From Cuneatibacter caecimuris (GTDB lineage Bacteria; Bacillota; Clostridia; Lachnospirales; Lachnospiraceae): a DNA stretch of 64,000 nt. Positions within the stretch are counted from its first letter, which is position 1, and every line of letters begins with the position of its first letter. Below are positions 50,971-60,988 of the stretch, in pieces. The translations under genes and the position numbers were made by a program. The notes beneath the pieces were generated by a model. The model saw only the letters and a program-made list of their open reading frames with translations. It made no database searches and had not been told where the DNA came from. The stretch spans positions 546,828 through 610,827 of the forward strand of contig NZ_SGXF01000001.1 of assembly GCF_004216775.1 (NCBI RefSeq). The letters run 5' to 3'.

Positions 50971-51165
50971 CACCTCCTCCGTCAATGCAGGGATAATCTT
51001 GTTTGTGAACAATACCCCAATGAAAACTTTTTGTGGGTTTTTCCGGTTTTTGAAAAAGCAATTCGGGGTTTAAGTCACTTTTCCCGGGGCGTTTTCCCCA
51101 ATACTGATAAATGGATCTGTCACCCAACCATCTGCTGTAATGACAGTTTAACCGTCTAAGGTAAA

Positions 51166-53724
51166 TTATGATAAATATCTTTTTAATAAGCGGGTCAGCT
51201 CTACCACATCAATCGGCTTTGCTATATGGGCATTCATACCACATTTCAAGCAATGCTGTATATCGTCAGAAAAAGCATCTGCGCTCATAGCTATGATTGG
51301 AATAGTTAAGGCATCGGGATGGTCCAGGCCCCGAATCGATTTTGTGGCCTCATATCCTGTCATATGCGGCATTCGTATGTCCATAAGAATGGCATCGTAA
51401 TAACCCTCTGGTGAACTTTGGAACTTGTCCAGACATATCTGGCCATCCTCTGCCCAATCCAACGCTACCCCTAAATCGGACAGCAATTCTTTCGCAACCT
51501 CCCAGTTCAGTTCATTATCCTCGGCCAGCAGAATACGACGTCCGGATAGATCGATATCTTGATTCAATGTCTGGTCATCTTCCGTTTCAATGCCCATATA
51601 CTGACGCAAAGCATGATACAGAGTGGATTTAAAAAGGGGCTTGGAAATAAAACCACTAATCCCCGCTTCACGGGCCTCCGCCTCAAATTCACTCCAGTCG
51701 TATGCGGAAATCAGCAGAATCGGTACGTCATCTCCCAAATTACGCCGGATTTCTCTTGCTACCTGAATCCCATTCATGTCTGGCAGTTTCCAATCTAATA
51801 AAATGATTTGATAATCATCTCTCTTTTTATGGTGTTGAATTACCTGCTCTATCGCCTTTTCTCCGCTTAATGTCCATTCAGCTTTTATTCCGATAGATAT
51901 TAGTGCGTCCGTGGCTGTCTCACATAATAATTCGTCATCATCAACCACCAGCATATTCCACGAGGGAAGAACCATATCCATTTCCACTGCAGCCGCCTTT
52001 TCAAAATCAAACGTGAGAAGAAACTCGGTACCTTTATCAGGCTCACTTTTTATATCAATGACTCCTTCCATTGCATCCACAATGTACTTAGTAATCGCCA
52101 TTCCCAAACCGGCGCCCTCAGTTTTATGTATCCTGGCCCCATCCGCACGGCTATAGGATTCGTATATTTTTTTCAGGAAATCTGGCGACATACCAATTCC
52201 GTTATCCTTGACCTTGATATGAATTCGGACATAATTTTCACCTTTCGGGGATTCTTCTTCAGAAAGGGATAATTGTATCGAACCGCCCTCCGGTGTATAT
52301 TTCGTTGCATTTGATAAGAGATTTAATAAAACCTGATTTAAGCGGATGCCGTCGCACCACATATTTTCTGTTAAGATATTTTCAACATGTATGTCAAAAG
52401 TTTGCTTTTTTGTCTTAACCTGTGGCTGCATAATATTAACAATTCCTTCAACAACTTCTTTTAATGAAATTTGTTCTGTTGTTAAAGCTAATTTCCCACT
52501 TTCAATTTTAGACATATCCAAAACATCATTGATCAGCCCTAATAGATGTTTACTCGATAATGTAATTTTTCTAAGGCAGTTCTGTACCTGTTTCCGGTCA
52601 TCTATGTGGGTTGTGGCAATGGCAGTCATGCCCACGATAGCATTCATGGGTGTACGGATATCGTGGCTCATATTTGCTAAAAATTCACTTTTGGCTTTGT
52701 TCGCTTCAAGAGCCGCCTGCCGGGCTGTCTCCAATTCATGCACCTGAGAACGGGTTATGGAGAAATACCGAAGAAAAATCAATGTAAGAATAATCAAAAC
52801 TGAAGCACAGGATAATAGTGTCATAAATATACGCTGGCTGCTCAGATTATTTATGGCATCATCCAATATACTATAAGGCATTACAGATACTAAATACCAC
52901 TCAGAATAGGGTAATGAGATACCGTATATTTGCCGTTCTTCGCCCTTTACTTCAAATGTCATAGCAAATTCCTGGTGATTTTTTAGTGCGGCACCAAATT
53001 CTTTAATAGAATTATCAACAGATAACTCATTGGCTGTAGGATCAAGCTGCTTTTGTAGTTGTTCAAATAGATGCCACAACTCCGTGTTGGGGTTCTGTAT
53101 AACAAAACTACCGTCTGGCCTGATAATATGATAATACATCATCTGCCCATCGCCCTCTAAGGAAAGGAAATCAGTAATATATTCCAGAGGAACGGCTGCA
53201 ATCAGGCCAGTACTCCTATCTCCATTGTGCATCGGGTAAGCAGCGTCAACGCCAAACAATACCACTTCTTTACCATCAGCATCAACGCCCACAGCGACTC
53301 TTTGCTCCCCCTGTAATAATGCTTCAACAAAAGGTTCTGGATTAAGCGGCTGTATGGATTGTCCATAAAGTGTCTGAAAATCCCCCTTAGCAGAACAAAG
53401 TGCCAAATAGTCAAAGCCCCTGACCTGCGTTCTGTAAATAAGTTCTTCATATAGACTCTCCCTATCTTTGCTATCTGTTGAGACAACAGAAACAACGCCG
53501 CTGACCTGATCAAAACGTAATTTAATCACAGTTTCAAAATGTCTGGACATCTGTTCATTCATTCCGGACATATAAATATTCCCTATTTCATAAACAGTAT
53601 TTTTACTTTTCCGGCTCATATAGACTCCGAGCAGACTGAAAATAATAATACTGAATATCAAAAGCCCAATGAAACTGCATATTAGAAAACGTGTTGTAGA
53701 ATTCTTTTTTTCACTGTTTTCCAT
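51166..53724 (-). CDS. Hybrid sensor histidine kinase with two receiver domains
   Basis: The 852-residue protein has one membrane helix near the N-terminus, an outer Cache-like sensor (about 40-295; [39 protein letters not shown]), a second helix (about 300-325), and a coiled linker. The kinase core follows: [19 protein letters not shown] (His about 355), [31 protein letters not shown]. Two receiver domains come last, with Asp in [12 protein letters not shown] (about 585-705) and [12 protein letters not shown] (about 725-850). It is transcribed right after an Hpt gene, completing a phosphorelay. No intact output regulator lies alongside. The gene is visibly A+T richer than the flanks of the window. 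Confidence 0.92.
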   Translation of the reverse strand: MENSEKKNSTTRFLICSFIGLLIFSIIIFSLLGVYMSRKSKNTVYEIGNIYMSGMNEQMSRHFETVIKLRFDQVSGVVSVVSTDSKDRESLYEELIYRTQVRGFDYLALCSAKGDFQTLYGQSIQPLNPEPFVEALLQGEQRVAVGVDADGKEVVLFGVDAAYPMHNGDRSTGLIAAVPLEYITDFLSLEGDGQMMYYHIIRPDGSFVIQNPNTELWHLFEQLQKQLDPTANELSVDNSIKEFGAALKNHQEFAMTFEVKGEERQIYGISLPYSEWYLVSVMPYSILDDAINNLSSQRIFMTLLSCASVLIILTLIFLRYFSITRSQVHELETARQAALEANKAKSEFLANMSHDIRTPMNAIVGMTAIATTHIDDRKQVQNCLRKITLSSKHLLGLINDVLDMSKIESGKLALTTEQISLKEVVEGIVNIMQPQVKTKKQTFDIHVENILTENMWCDGIRLNQVLLNLLSNATKYTPEGGSIQLSLSEEESPKGENYVRIHIKVKDNGIGMSPDFLKKIYESYSRADGARIHKTEGAGLGMAITKYIVDAMEGVIDIKSEPDKGTEFLLTFDFEKAAAVEMDMVLPSWNMLVVDDDELLCETATDALISIGIKAEWTLSGEKAIEQVIQHHKKRDDYQIILLDWKLPDMNGIQVAREIRRNLGDDVPILLISAYDWSEFEAEAREAGISGFISKPLFKSTLYHALRQYMGIETEDDQTLNQDIDLSGRRILLAEDNELNWEVAKELLSDLGVALDWAEDGQICLDKFQSSPEGYYDAILMDIRMPHMTGYEATKSIRGLDHPDALTIPIIAMSADAFSDDIQHCLKCGMNAHIAKPIDVVELTRLLKRYLS

Positions 53725-53729
53725 TGATG

Positions 53730-54092
53730 TTATTCCTCCCTGGAACTTTTAAACTCGTTAATAGCATTAATTGTTTCATAGTAATCCATTGATAATTTCG
53801 GAATCATATCGATCGCCGTATTCCAATCGTTCTCTTTTAATGCTTTTGTAACCATATTACTGCTCTCAAATAATCTGGTAAAAGCAAGATTTTGACAAAT
53901 CCCTTTCAGTGTATGAACGGCTCTCAGAGCCTCTTCATAATCCTTATTATCCATAGACGTTTCAAACAAGTGAAAGCTTTTATCGTCCAAGAATTTGTAA
54001 ACAAATTTCTGTACGATTTGTTCACGCCGCAGTCTGCCCAATACCTCATCAAAATCACCGCCAAATTTTATATAACAATCTTTTAGATTCAT
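53730..54092 (-). CDS. Hpt (histidine phosphotransfer) domain protein
   Basis: The 120-residue four-helix protein has the phospho-histidine in [13 protein letters not shown] (about residue 64), followed by a helix ending [13 protein letters not shown]. It should carry phosphate from the hybrid kinase encoded five bases downstream to an output regulator. An in-frame GTG six bases upstream of the chosen ATG is an alternative start, closer to the GGAG ribosome site. Confidence 0.85.
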   Translation of the reverse strand: MNLKDCYIKFGGDFDEVLGRLRREQIVQKFVYKFLDDKSFHLFETSMDNKDYEEALRAVHTLKGICQNLAFTRLFESSNMVTKALKENDWNTAIDMIPKLSMDYYETINAINEFKSSREE

Positions 54093-54098
54093 GATCAC

Positions 54099-54384
54099 AA
54101 TTTCTCCTTTTTAAATGCTGTCTGTACTGCCCTCTATCTCGTTCAGAAAGCATATCGTCACCTGGTTTTTCACTTTTTTTGATTGATACATGATATTGTT
54201 ATTCCATAATATCCACTAAAAGAGCGCGATTCATTTCTGACTAGTCCGCAATTTACATTTTTTGTTTTTCCATGATTCATAAACTCTTTCCAAATAATTT
54301 TACCTTTATATTATAAATGTCATCCTTACATACTGGCAATATACATATTGGTAAGGTGTGCAAATAGGTTTGCGTTTTTTAATG
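54099..54384. other. AT-rich divergent intergenic region
   Basis: It separates the Hpt-kinase unit from the tandem-GntR gene. It holds the leader of the minus-strand unit but no gene I can support. Confidence 0.5.
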
Positions 54385-54413
54385 CTGACAAAATGGATTC
54401 ATTATGATATAAT
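54385..54413 (+). promoter_or_regulatory. Promoter of the tandem-GntR regulator
   Basis: CTGACA (54385-54390), a 17-base spacer and TATAAT (54408-54413). Confidence 0.65.
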
Positions 54414-54434
54414 CAGGCAGATAGGAGACGAGTT

Positions 54435-55898
54435 ATGAAACCACAAGAAACAAAATTTTCATTTGTATATAACGAAATTAAGCAGAGTATTTTAGATGGG
54501 CAGATACCTCATGGAAATGCCTTGCCGTCTTCAAGAATGTACTGCGAACAATTCCACGTTAGCAGATATACGATTAACCGCGTTTTTGACGCATTGAGGG
54601 AAGAAGGATTAATTGATATTCAGCCTCGTCTTTCACCGACTGTTGTTTCAACAAAAGATATTTGTAATTCCTCAAACACTGTTTTTGAGATTTTAAAACA
54701 AAAGGAAGGGATTTTACAGGTATATCAAACTTTTGCTCTAATACTTCCTTCACTTTTGGTTTTTGCATTGCAGGGATGCGATGTGGAGGTACTGCCTCAC
54801 TATAAAAAGGCAGTGAAAGCATTGCGTTTAGGATATACCGCCGGTGGATGGCGTCCTCCCTCTAAATTAGGATATGATATATTAAGAATAGGCGGTAATT
54901 CCCTATTCAGCGAACTCTATTCTACGTTTGGCCTTTATAACAAACTTTCATTTTTTACAGAAGAATACACTTATTTCTCTAAGCATTTTTTACAGGAAGC
55001 TGTACCTGCATCCAAGGCCATTCCAGATATTTTAAAAGGCCATGATCCACTCATAAAGTACAACCTGCTCTCAGATATGTATCAGAAACTTACAGATTTC
55101 ATTGAAAATACGTTAAATCATCTGTCAGAGGACACTCCCCTATGCCCTTCACAAACTAGTTTGAAGTTTTCGTGGAATCCCATGCGTGGTCAGGATTATT
55201 GTTACTCAAAAATTGTTGATGACCTGAATCTAAAAATCGGCCTTGGAGAATATTCTGTTGGAATGTTCCTTCCATATGAAAAGCAACTGGCCGGCCAGTA
55301 TGATGTCTCTATATCCACAGTCAGAAAGGCTTTGTCAGAACTTGAACAAAGAGGCTTCGTAAAGACATTAAACGGTAAAGGCACTATAGTGATAGAACCC
55401 GATAGTACAAAACTTCATCAGCTGGCTCTTAATTCTGGTTTTGTAGAAAAATCACTACGTTACCTTCACGCCCTGCAGCTAATGGTGCTAATTATTCGCC
55501 CGGCCGCTTTAGCTGCAGCTCCACAGTTTACTGGTGAAGAGCTGGACGAGTTGACAGATAGATTTACTTCTTCTGACTCTGTTTATTTGGCAGATATTTT
55601 GGAAGCCATAATGAAACATACCACGTTAGAGCCTTTATATGTTATATTATCTGAAACCAATCATCTTCTTGAATGGGGGCACCATTTTGCTTATTATCCG
55701 TCTAAGAAACATGCACTTTCATATCTCAACAAGCAAGTCGTTCTTGCGCTCCAACAGTTAAGGAAAGGTAATGCAGACTCCTTTGCGGATGGCATAGCAG
55801 ATTGTTACCGTTACAATTTGGTTCGTATGAAGAAGCATATGGTAGAAAAATATAGATTTCGTAATGTAGCTAATATTCGGGTTCCAGAAAAATACTAG
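54435..55898 (+). CDS. Regulator with two GntR-type winged-helix domains
   Basis: The 487-residue protein has two separate GntR DNA-binding domains. One lies at residues about 8-72 (YNEIKQSILDGQIPHGNALP, SSRMYCEQFHVSRYTINRVF, ALREEGLIDI). The other lies at about 257-322 (LKIGLGEYSVGMFLPYEKQL, QYDVSISTVRKALSELEQRG). Each is followed by a long helical region with no known sensor fold. Most GntR proteins carry a single winged helix. The gene is divergent from the Hpt-kinase unit and is A+T rich; it might regulate that phosphorelay. It overlaps the DUF3795 gene tail to tail by four bases. The effector is unknown. Confidence 0.82.
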   Translation: MKPQETKFSFVYNEIKQSILDGQIPHGNALPSSRMYCEQFHVSRYTINRVFDALREEGLIDIQPRLSPTVVSTKDICNSSNTVFEILKQKEGILQVYQTFALILPSLLVFALQGCDVEVLPHYKKAVKALRLGYTAGGWRPPSKLGYDILRIGGNSLFSELYSTFGLYNKLSFFTEEYTYFSKHFLQEAVPASKAIPDILKGHDPLIKYNLLSDMYQKLTDFIENTLNHLSEDTPLCPSQTSLKFSWNPMRGQDYCYSKIVDDLNLKIGLGEYSVGMFLPYEKQLAGQYDVSISTVRKALSELEQRGFVKTLNGKGTIVIEPDSTKLHQLALNSGFVEKSLRYLHALQLMVLIIRPAALAAAPQFTGEELDELTDRFTSSDSVYLADILEAIMKHTTLEPLYVILSETNHLLEWGHHFAYYPSKKHALSYLNKQVVLALQQLRKGNADSFADGIADCYRYNLVRMKKHMVEKYRFRNVANIRVPEKY

Positions 55899-56311
55899 TG
55901 CTGTTGTACTAAACTCGCAAGCAATCCAACCTCTTCTCCATCTTCAAGAGCAAAAATAATTTCATTTGTGTTATCCTCAATAAAAACGAAAGTTGTCAGA
56001 TTGTCCGAAGTTTCTAGATAATTTGATGTAGTCTCATAAACAATCTGACATCTTTCCATGTCCAGACAGCCACCGCATGCCGTCACATCTTTTTTCAATG
56101 CATACTGACGAATTCCGCAAAGGCTCTCGAAGAATACAGTTTTAATTCCATCAACACAACATCCTTCGCAATTGATATATTCAGGCAAAATGGGAGCATT
56201 ATTTAACTCTGCCCACCGTTTTGCAGTTTTCTCACGCAACGCCTGATCATCATTGATTGTTGCAGGATATGCGTTACATTTTCCACAATCCAGCCCACAG
56301 TATGCAATCAT
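55895..56311 (-). CDS. DUF3795 family cysteine-rich protein
   Basis: The 138-residue protein begins IAYCGLDCGKCNAYPATIN and has a second cysteine set, INCEGCCVDG, CGIRQYALKK, CGGCLDMERC, as in DUF3795 proteins, which probably bind zinc or an iron-sulfur cluster. The role is unknown. It converges on the tandem-GntR gene with a four-base overlap of the coding ends. Confidence 0.8.
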   Translation of the reverse strand: MIAYCGLDCGKCNAYPATINDDQALREKTAKRWAELNNAPILPEYINCEGCCVDGIKTVFFESLCGIRQYALKKDVTACGGCLDMERCQIVYETTSNYLETSDNLTTFVFIEDNTNEIIFALEDGEEVGLLASLVQQH

Positions 56312-56347
56312 ATCATATACTTTTCTCCGAATGCTGTTTCTTACCCG

Positions 56348-57100
56348 TTATATCAACTTTAGCAGTTCTGTATGGATATATCCGTTTGTTCCCACAACGC
56401 TGCTGCCTTTCCTCGGATCAAGGGGATTCCCCGTAAAATCGGTCACTTGACCGCCAGCCTCCTGAATCAACAGCAAGCCGGCAGCATAATCCCAGGGATT
56501 CAGATATATCTCGAAATATCCTCCCTGTCTGCCACAGGCGGTATATGCCAGTTCCAGAGCGGCAGAACCAATCCTGCGGACATCCTGGCACTGGCTGAAC
56601 ACTCTGCGGAACCGGGCAAAGTTTTCATCGGCCAGCTCCCTTTTTGCTGTTCCAAGTCCAATCATCGTGTCGGATAGTTTTTCTGCTTTTGATACATGTA
56701 TGGGCTGTCCATTTAGGAAGCTGCCCTCCCCTTTAACCGCTGAAAACACTTCTTCATGGAAGGGGTCATACACGATCCCCATAACAATTTCCCCCCGGCG
56801 GCAAAGGGCTAAAGATACAACACTGTGTTGATAATCGTGCATAAGGTTTGTAGTCCCGTCAACCGGGTCTAAAATCCAAAAACTATCCGCTTTCATTTCC
56901 TGCAAACCGGTTTCTTCCCCAAGAAACTGAATATCCGGTGCAAGGGCAAACAGTTCCTTCTTTAAGAAATTTTGCACGGCAATATCTACCTGCGTTACAT
57001 AGTCTGCAAAACCCTTTTCTTTCACATGAGCAGCCATTTCACGGTTCTTTATGAACCCCTGCGTCTTTGTTACTAAGCTGATAATTTTCTGAACATCCAT
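56348..57100 (-). CDS. Inositol monophosphatase family protein
   Basis: The 250-residue Mg/Li-sensitive phosphatase has the metal residues Glu in FLGEETG, Asp-x-Asp in ILDPVDGTTNLMHD and the late motif NPWDYAAGLLL. It dephosphorylates inositol phosphates or related sugar phosphates; closely related enzymes also act on 3'-phosphoadenosine phosphate. The start is the ATG after GGAGGAAACGAAT. Confidence 0.9.
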   Translation of the reverse strand: MDVQKIISLVTKTQGFIKNREMAAHVKEKGFADYVTQVDIAVQNFLKKELFALAPDIQFLGEETGLQEMKADSFWILDPVDGTTNLMHDYQHSVVSLALCRRGEIVMGIVYDPFHEEVFSAVKGEGSFLNGQPIHVSKAEKLSDTMIGLGTAKRELADENFARFRRVFSQCQDVRRIGSAALELAYTACGRQGGYFEIYLNPWDYAAGLLLIQEAGGQVTDFTGNPLDPRKGSSVVGTNGYIHTELLKLI

Positions 57101-57252
57101 ATTCGTTTCCTCCGTCAGCCACAATCACTGGTTACAAAATATCATTAGAGTTTTTGCAACAGAAGCTTCTTAATATTGTTACTTTTCAGCTTTAAGAAAC
57201 AATCCTTTACACACCTCCGAAAATATAAATTTGTTTATTCACCTGCCGTACA

Positions 57253-57717
57253 TTAACTATTCAGAAGTTTCGTTAAGTCCTCTACGGAAGCATCCATTTT
57301 CACAGAAACCGCTTCCATGGCCATGCCGGAATTAAGAAAACGCTTTATTACCATTTTCATATCCTCTCCAACCTCAATGATATGGCCATCCAAATCGTAG
57401 AACCGGATCACCCGCTGGCCCCAGCTATGTTCGACCACTTCTCCCAAATATTCAATTTCCGGGTATTCTTTCAGCTTGTTCAGGAAAGTGTCAAAGCCCT
57501 GTTCCTCAAAAACGATTTCCGCATTGTTAGATTTCTTTAATATCTTTTCTTTCGGCAGATTCACAAGCCAGTCAAAATCCTGCTGCAATGCCAGGCCGCA
57601 GGTAAAGACGATGTTCTTTCCGTAATCCTGAAACACCTCTAATCCAAACAGATCCTCATAAAATTTTCTCGCGGCGTCTATATCAGCCACAGATATAAGC
57701 ATACATACGTGTTTCAT
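57253..57717 (-). CDS. VOC (glyoxalase/bleomycin-resistance fold) family protein
   Basis: The 154-residue protein has the paired beta-alpha-beta repeats of VOC proteins: LISVADIDAARKFYEDLFGL near the start and GQRVIRFYDLDGHIIEVGED near the end, where Glu would bind metal. The C-terminal ~35 residues are an extra helical tail. Members act as lyases, isomerases, dioxygenases or drug-binding proteins; the substrate is unknown. Confidence 0.82.
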   Translation of the reverse strand: MKHVCMLISVADIDAARKFYEDLFGLEVFQDYGKNIVFTCGLALQQDFDWLVNLPKEKILKKSNNAEIVFEEQGFDTFLNKLKEYPEIEYLGEVVEHSWGQRVIRFYDLDGHIIEVGEDMKMVIKRFLNSGMAMEAVSVKMDASVEDLTKLLNS

Positions 57718-57768
57718 GCAATTGCTCCTTTCAAACTGTGGTTTCCAGTTTTCATAAAAGTTGATTGA

Positions 57769-58040
57769 TTATTTATTATACCATAGAGCAGCCTGTACCT
57801 CCTCTTTTTTATCTCCGGTTTTGTCCTGTTTTTGTCCAAGTTTAGCCCTATCGGTATTTCCCGCAGTTCCTTCCGAAATTAGTGCGTAAAACAAATCTTC
57901 TAACTTACCGCCTTTTTCCCGACCGTCATGCACTGCAATTACACGGTCTGAATGTTCCACCATGTAACGGTTGCGTTTGGCACAGGCTGTTCATCCGGTA
58001 TATCTCTGTGTCCTGTGATACAACAGGTCATTTCTTCCAT
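57769..58040 (-). pseudogene. SLOG/DUF1273 family gene with internal deletion
   Basis: The N-terminal motif MTCCITGHRDIPDEQ and, in another frame, the C-terminal motif AKRNRYMVEHSDRVIAVHDG followed by REKGG are both present, but joined directly. A full DUF1273 protein has ~180 residues with a Rossmann-like nucleotide-binding core, so about 80-100 central residues are missing and the frame is shifted. Confidence 0.6.
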
Positions 58041-58290
58041 TAGGTTTCTCAGTTTAATAGATTTAAATTTGTATCCACCATCATTATTATGAGTTTATTT
58101 TTGGATCCCAAATTAATGGCATATATCCCCGGCATTATAAAAAAACTGAACAGCAAGAAGTAAAGCGCTCACACGGATTGGCTGCTTTTTCTTATTATCT
58201 CTTCTGTATTCCTAAATCCATCCTCAGAACATTCTATATTCATACACCATCGGCTCATACATCAAGAAACCGAAAAGTACGAAGGAAAAA
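58041..58290. other. Intergenic stretch without recognisable gene
   Basis: An AT-rich stretch between the broken SLOG gene and the large hairpin before lysS. All frames are interrupted; nothing further is seen. Confidence 0.5.
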
Positions 58291-58355
58291 AGGAGAAGAC
58301 GATCCCCTAGAGAATTCCGGCTAAAAGAAACCCGAATTCTATGGGATTGTCTCCT
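58291..58355 (-). terminator. Long imperfect hairpin beyond lysS
   Basis: GGAGAAGACGATCCC and GAGAATTCCGG pair with CCCGAATTCTATGGG and ATTGTCTCC with a few mismatches. No clear T run follows, so this may be a terminator or the trace of an inverted-repeat element. Confidence 0.45.
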
Positions 58356-58445
58356 CCCTGGCTGTCAGAGGTTAAAAATCGGTATTAACCGGCACCCCCT
58401 TAATAAATCTTTGATATAATACTGATTTTTTCTTGTAAATGAAGA

Positions 58446-60386
58446 TCAGTACAGTTTCGCTCCTGCCGGAATGTGATCATCCACCATCAGCAGGTGAAGC
58501 CCTTCTTTTCCATCTTCTTCATGCACCGCAGAAATCAGCATACCACAGGAATCAATTCCCATCATTTTACGAGGCGGCAAGTTTACAATGGCGATTGCAG
58601 TCTTTCCAATCAGCGTTTCCGGCTCGTAATACTCGTGGATTCCGCTTAAAATTGTGCGGTCCGTTCCTGTTCCATCATCCAGTGTAAACTGAAGCAGCTT
58701 CTTGCTCTTGGGAACCGCGGTACATTCTTTAATCTTTACTGCACGGAAATCAGACTTGCTGAAAGTCTCAAAATCTATCATTTCTTCGAACAGCGGCTCG
58801 ATTTTCACATGAGAGAAATCAATTGCTTCCGCCATTTTATCGGCATCAGCACAGGCTGTTTCAGTCACTGCCTTTTCCGCCTTCTTCGGAGTATCTGACC
58901 CGCCAATTGACTTCATTGTGGGGAACAGCAGCACATCCCTGATTGCAGGAGAATCTGTAAACAGCATGATCATCCGGTCAATTCCGAAACCGATCCCGCC
59001 TGTAGGCGGCATCCCGATTTCCAGGGCATTCAGGAAATCCTCATCCGTATGGTTGGCTTCTTCATCGCCCTGGGCCAGCAGCTCTTCCTGTGCTTTAAAG
59101 CGCTCTCTCTGGTCAATGGGATCATTGAGTTCAGAATAAGCGTTAGCCATTTCCCACCCGTTTATGAACAGCTCGAAGCGCTCCACATATTCCGGGTTCT
59201 CCGGCTTTTTCTTCGTCAGAGGAGAAATTTCTATGGGATGATCCATAACAAAAGTAGGCTGAACCAGATGTTCCTCTACAAATTCCTCAAAAAACAGGCT
59301 CAGGATATCGCCCTTTTTATGGCGTTCCTCATAATGAATCCCCTTTTCATCCGCTGCCTTTCTTGCTTCCTCCAGGGTATGGATCTCGTTCCAGTCAATA
59401 CCGGTATATTCTTTCACCGCATCCACCATGGTCACCCGCTTAAAAGGCCCGGACAGGTCTATTTCAAGATCGCCGAAATGAAGCGTGGTGGTTCCCAGCA
59501 CCTTCTGAGCCACAGTGCGGTACATGTTCTCTGTCAGATCCATCATGCCGTGGTAATCTGTATAAGCCTGATACAGCTCCATCAGCGTAAACTCCGGATT
59601 GTGGCGGGTATCCACGCCCTCGTTGCGGAATACCCGGCCGATTTCATATACCCGCTCCAGACCGCCTACAATCAGGCGCTTCAAATAGAGCTCCAGGGAA
59701 ATGCGCAGCTTTACATCTTCGTCCAAAGCATTATAGTGGGTGGTAAATGGCCTTGCCGCAGCTCCTCCGGCATTGGATACCAGCATGGGCGTCTCCACTT
59801 CCAGGAAGCCCTCGCCGTTCAGATAATTCCTGATCTCCCAGATGATTTTAGAACGTTTAATAAAAGTATCTCTGGATTCTTCGTTCATAATCAGATCCAC
59901 ATATCTCTGGCGGTAGCGCAGATCTGTATTGGTCAGGCCATGATACTTCTCCGGAAGGATCTGCAGGCTCTTGGCCAAAAGCGTTACTTTCCTGGCATGC
60001 AGAGATATCTCGCCGGTCTTGGTGCGGAAAGCAAAGCCCTCCAGGCCCACAAGGTCGCCGATATCCATGCGCTTGAATTCTTTATATGCTTCTTCTCCCA
60101 GGTCATCTCTCGTTACGTATGCCTGAATATTTCCTGATACATCCTGCAGGTTGCAAAAAGAAGCCTTTCCCATCACCCGCTTGCTCATCAGCCGGCCGGC
60201 TACAGAGAAATCCCTGCCTTCATTCTCTTCAAAATTATCCTTAATCTCTGCCGTATGAGCTGTCGGCTCATACTTTGTTATCTGAAAAGGGTCCTTCCCC
60301 GCCGCCTGCAGCTCCGCCAGCTTATCCCGGCGGACTTTGAGCAGCTGATGAATATCCTGTTCCTTTGTCTGGTTCTGTTCTGCCAC
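58446..60386 (-). CDS. lysS: Lysyl-tRNA synthetase (class II) with C-terminal tRNA-binding domain
   Basis: The 646-residue enzyme charges tRNA-Lys. Residues 1-~500 form the usual class II LysRS: an OB-fold anticodon domain (FSVAGRLMSKRVMGKASF), motif 2 VYEIGRVFRNEGVDTRHNPE and motif 3 GGIGFGIDRMIMLF. The last ~110 residues (FSKSDFRAVKIKECTAVPKS, KLLQFTLDDGTG, LPPRKMMGIDSCGMLISA) form an EMAPII/MetG-C-type OB fold, a general tRNA-binding module usually found on MetRS. Standard LysS has about 500 residues. The start is a GTG eight bases after GGAG; another in-frame GTG lies three codons upstream. It follows greA after 17 bases. Confidence 0.95.
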   Translation of the reverse strand: MAEQNQTKEQDIHQLLKVRRDKLAELQAAGKDPFQITKYEPTAHTAEIKDNFEENEGRDFSVAGRLMSKRVMGKASFCNLQDVSGNIQAYVTRDDLGEEAYKEFKRMDIGDLVGLEGFAFRTKTGEISLHARKVTLLAKSLQILPEKYHGLTNTDLRYRQRYVDLIMNEESRDTFIKRSKIIWEIRNYLNGEGFLEVETPMLVSNAGGAAARPFTTHYNALDEDVKLRISLELYLKRLIVGGLERVYEIGRVFRNEGVDTRHNPEFTLMELYQAYTDYHGMMDLTENMYRTVAQKVLGTTTLHFGDLEIDLSGPFKRVTMVDAVKEYTGIDWNEIHTLEEARKAADEKGIHYEERHKKGDILSLFFEEFVEEHLVQPTFVMDHPIEISPLTKKKPENPEYVERFELFINGWEMANAYSELNDPIDQRERFKAQEELLAQGDEEANHTDEDFLNALEIGMPPTGGIGFGIDRMIMLFTDSPAIRDVLLFPTMKSIGGSDTPKKAEKAVTETACADADKMAEAIDFSHVKIEPLFEEMIDFETFSKSDFRAVKIKECTAVPKSKKLLQFTLDDGTGTDRTILSGIHEYYEPETLIGKTAIAIVNLPPRKMMGIDSCGMLISAVHEEDGKEGLHLLMVDDHIPAGAKLY

Positions 60387-60403
60387 GTTGTACACTCCTT
60401 CTG

Positions 60404-60889
60404 TCAGCTCACTCTGATGATTTCCAAAACGTTGTATTCCATCATTCCGGCCTGGGTTTCCACTTCCACGGTATCCCCTACTTTGTGGCCGATCAGCGCG
60501 TGGCCTACAGGAGACTCGTTTGAAATCTTATTCTGCAGGCTGTTAGCCTCTGTGGATCCCACCAGATAAAACTCTATTTCTTCGTCAAATTCTTTATCGT
60601 ACAATTTCACCTTACAGCCAATGTTAATTTTGCCCAGGTCGATCTCATCTTCCACCACGACCTCTGCATTCTTCAGAATCTTCTCCAGTTCTTCTATCCG
60701 CGCCTCAATGTCGCGCTGTTCATCTTTGGCGGCATCATATTCCGCGTTCTCGGACAAATCTCCCTGTTCCCGGGCTTCCTTGATCTTCGCAGCGACTTCT
60801 TTTCTTCTGTTCACCTTCAGATCCTGCAGCTCGTCTTCCAGCTGTTTCAGGCCTGCATAAGTTAAAATATTTTTCTTTACATCCGCCAT
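60404..60889 (-). CDS. greA: Transcription elongation factor GreA
   Basis: The 161-residue protein has the N-terminal coiled coil (YAGLKQLEDELQDLKVNRRK, GDLSENAEYDAAKDEQRDIE, with the acidic tip residues) and the C-terminal FKBP-like domain (SPVGHALIGHKVGDTVEVET). It stimulates cleavage of backtracked RNA by RNA polymerase. It lies 17 bases before lysS and probably shares its transcript. Confidence 0.96.
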   Translation of the reverse strand: MADVKKNILTYAGLKQLEDELQDLKVNRRKEVAAKIKEAREQGDLSENAEYDAAKDEQRDIEARIEELEKILKNAEVVVEDEIDLGKINIGCKVKLYDKEFDEEIEFYLVGSTEANSLQNKISNESPVGHALIGHKVGDTVEVETQAGMMEYNVLEIIRVS

Positions 60890-60988
60890 TGGTCATTTCC
60901 TCCTGAAAATATGTCCCTGACATTCTGTTTACCGGGTACATTCAAAGTATTATAGCTGAAACCCGACTGTCTGTCAACCCTCGCGCAT

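Noticed and set aside
59049-60137. A 362-codon plus-strand frame opposite lysS
   Set aside because: Antisense to the conserved LysRS motifs; composition typical of a shadow frame.
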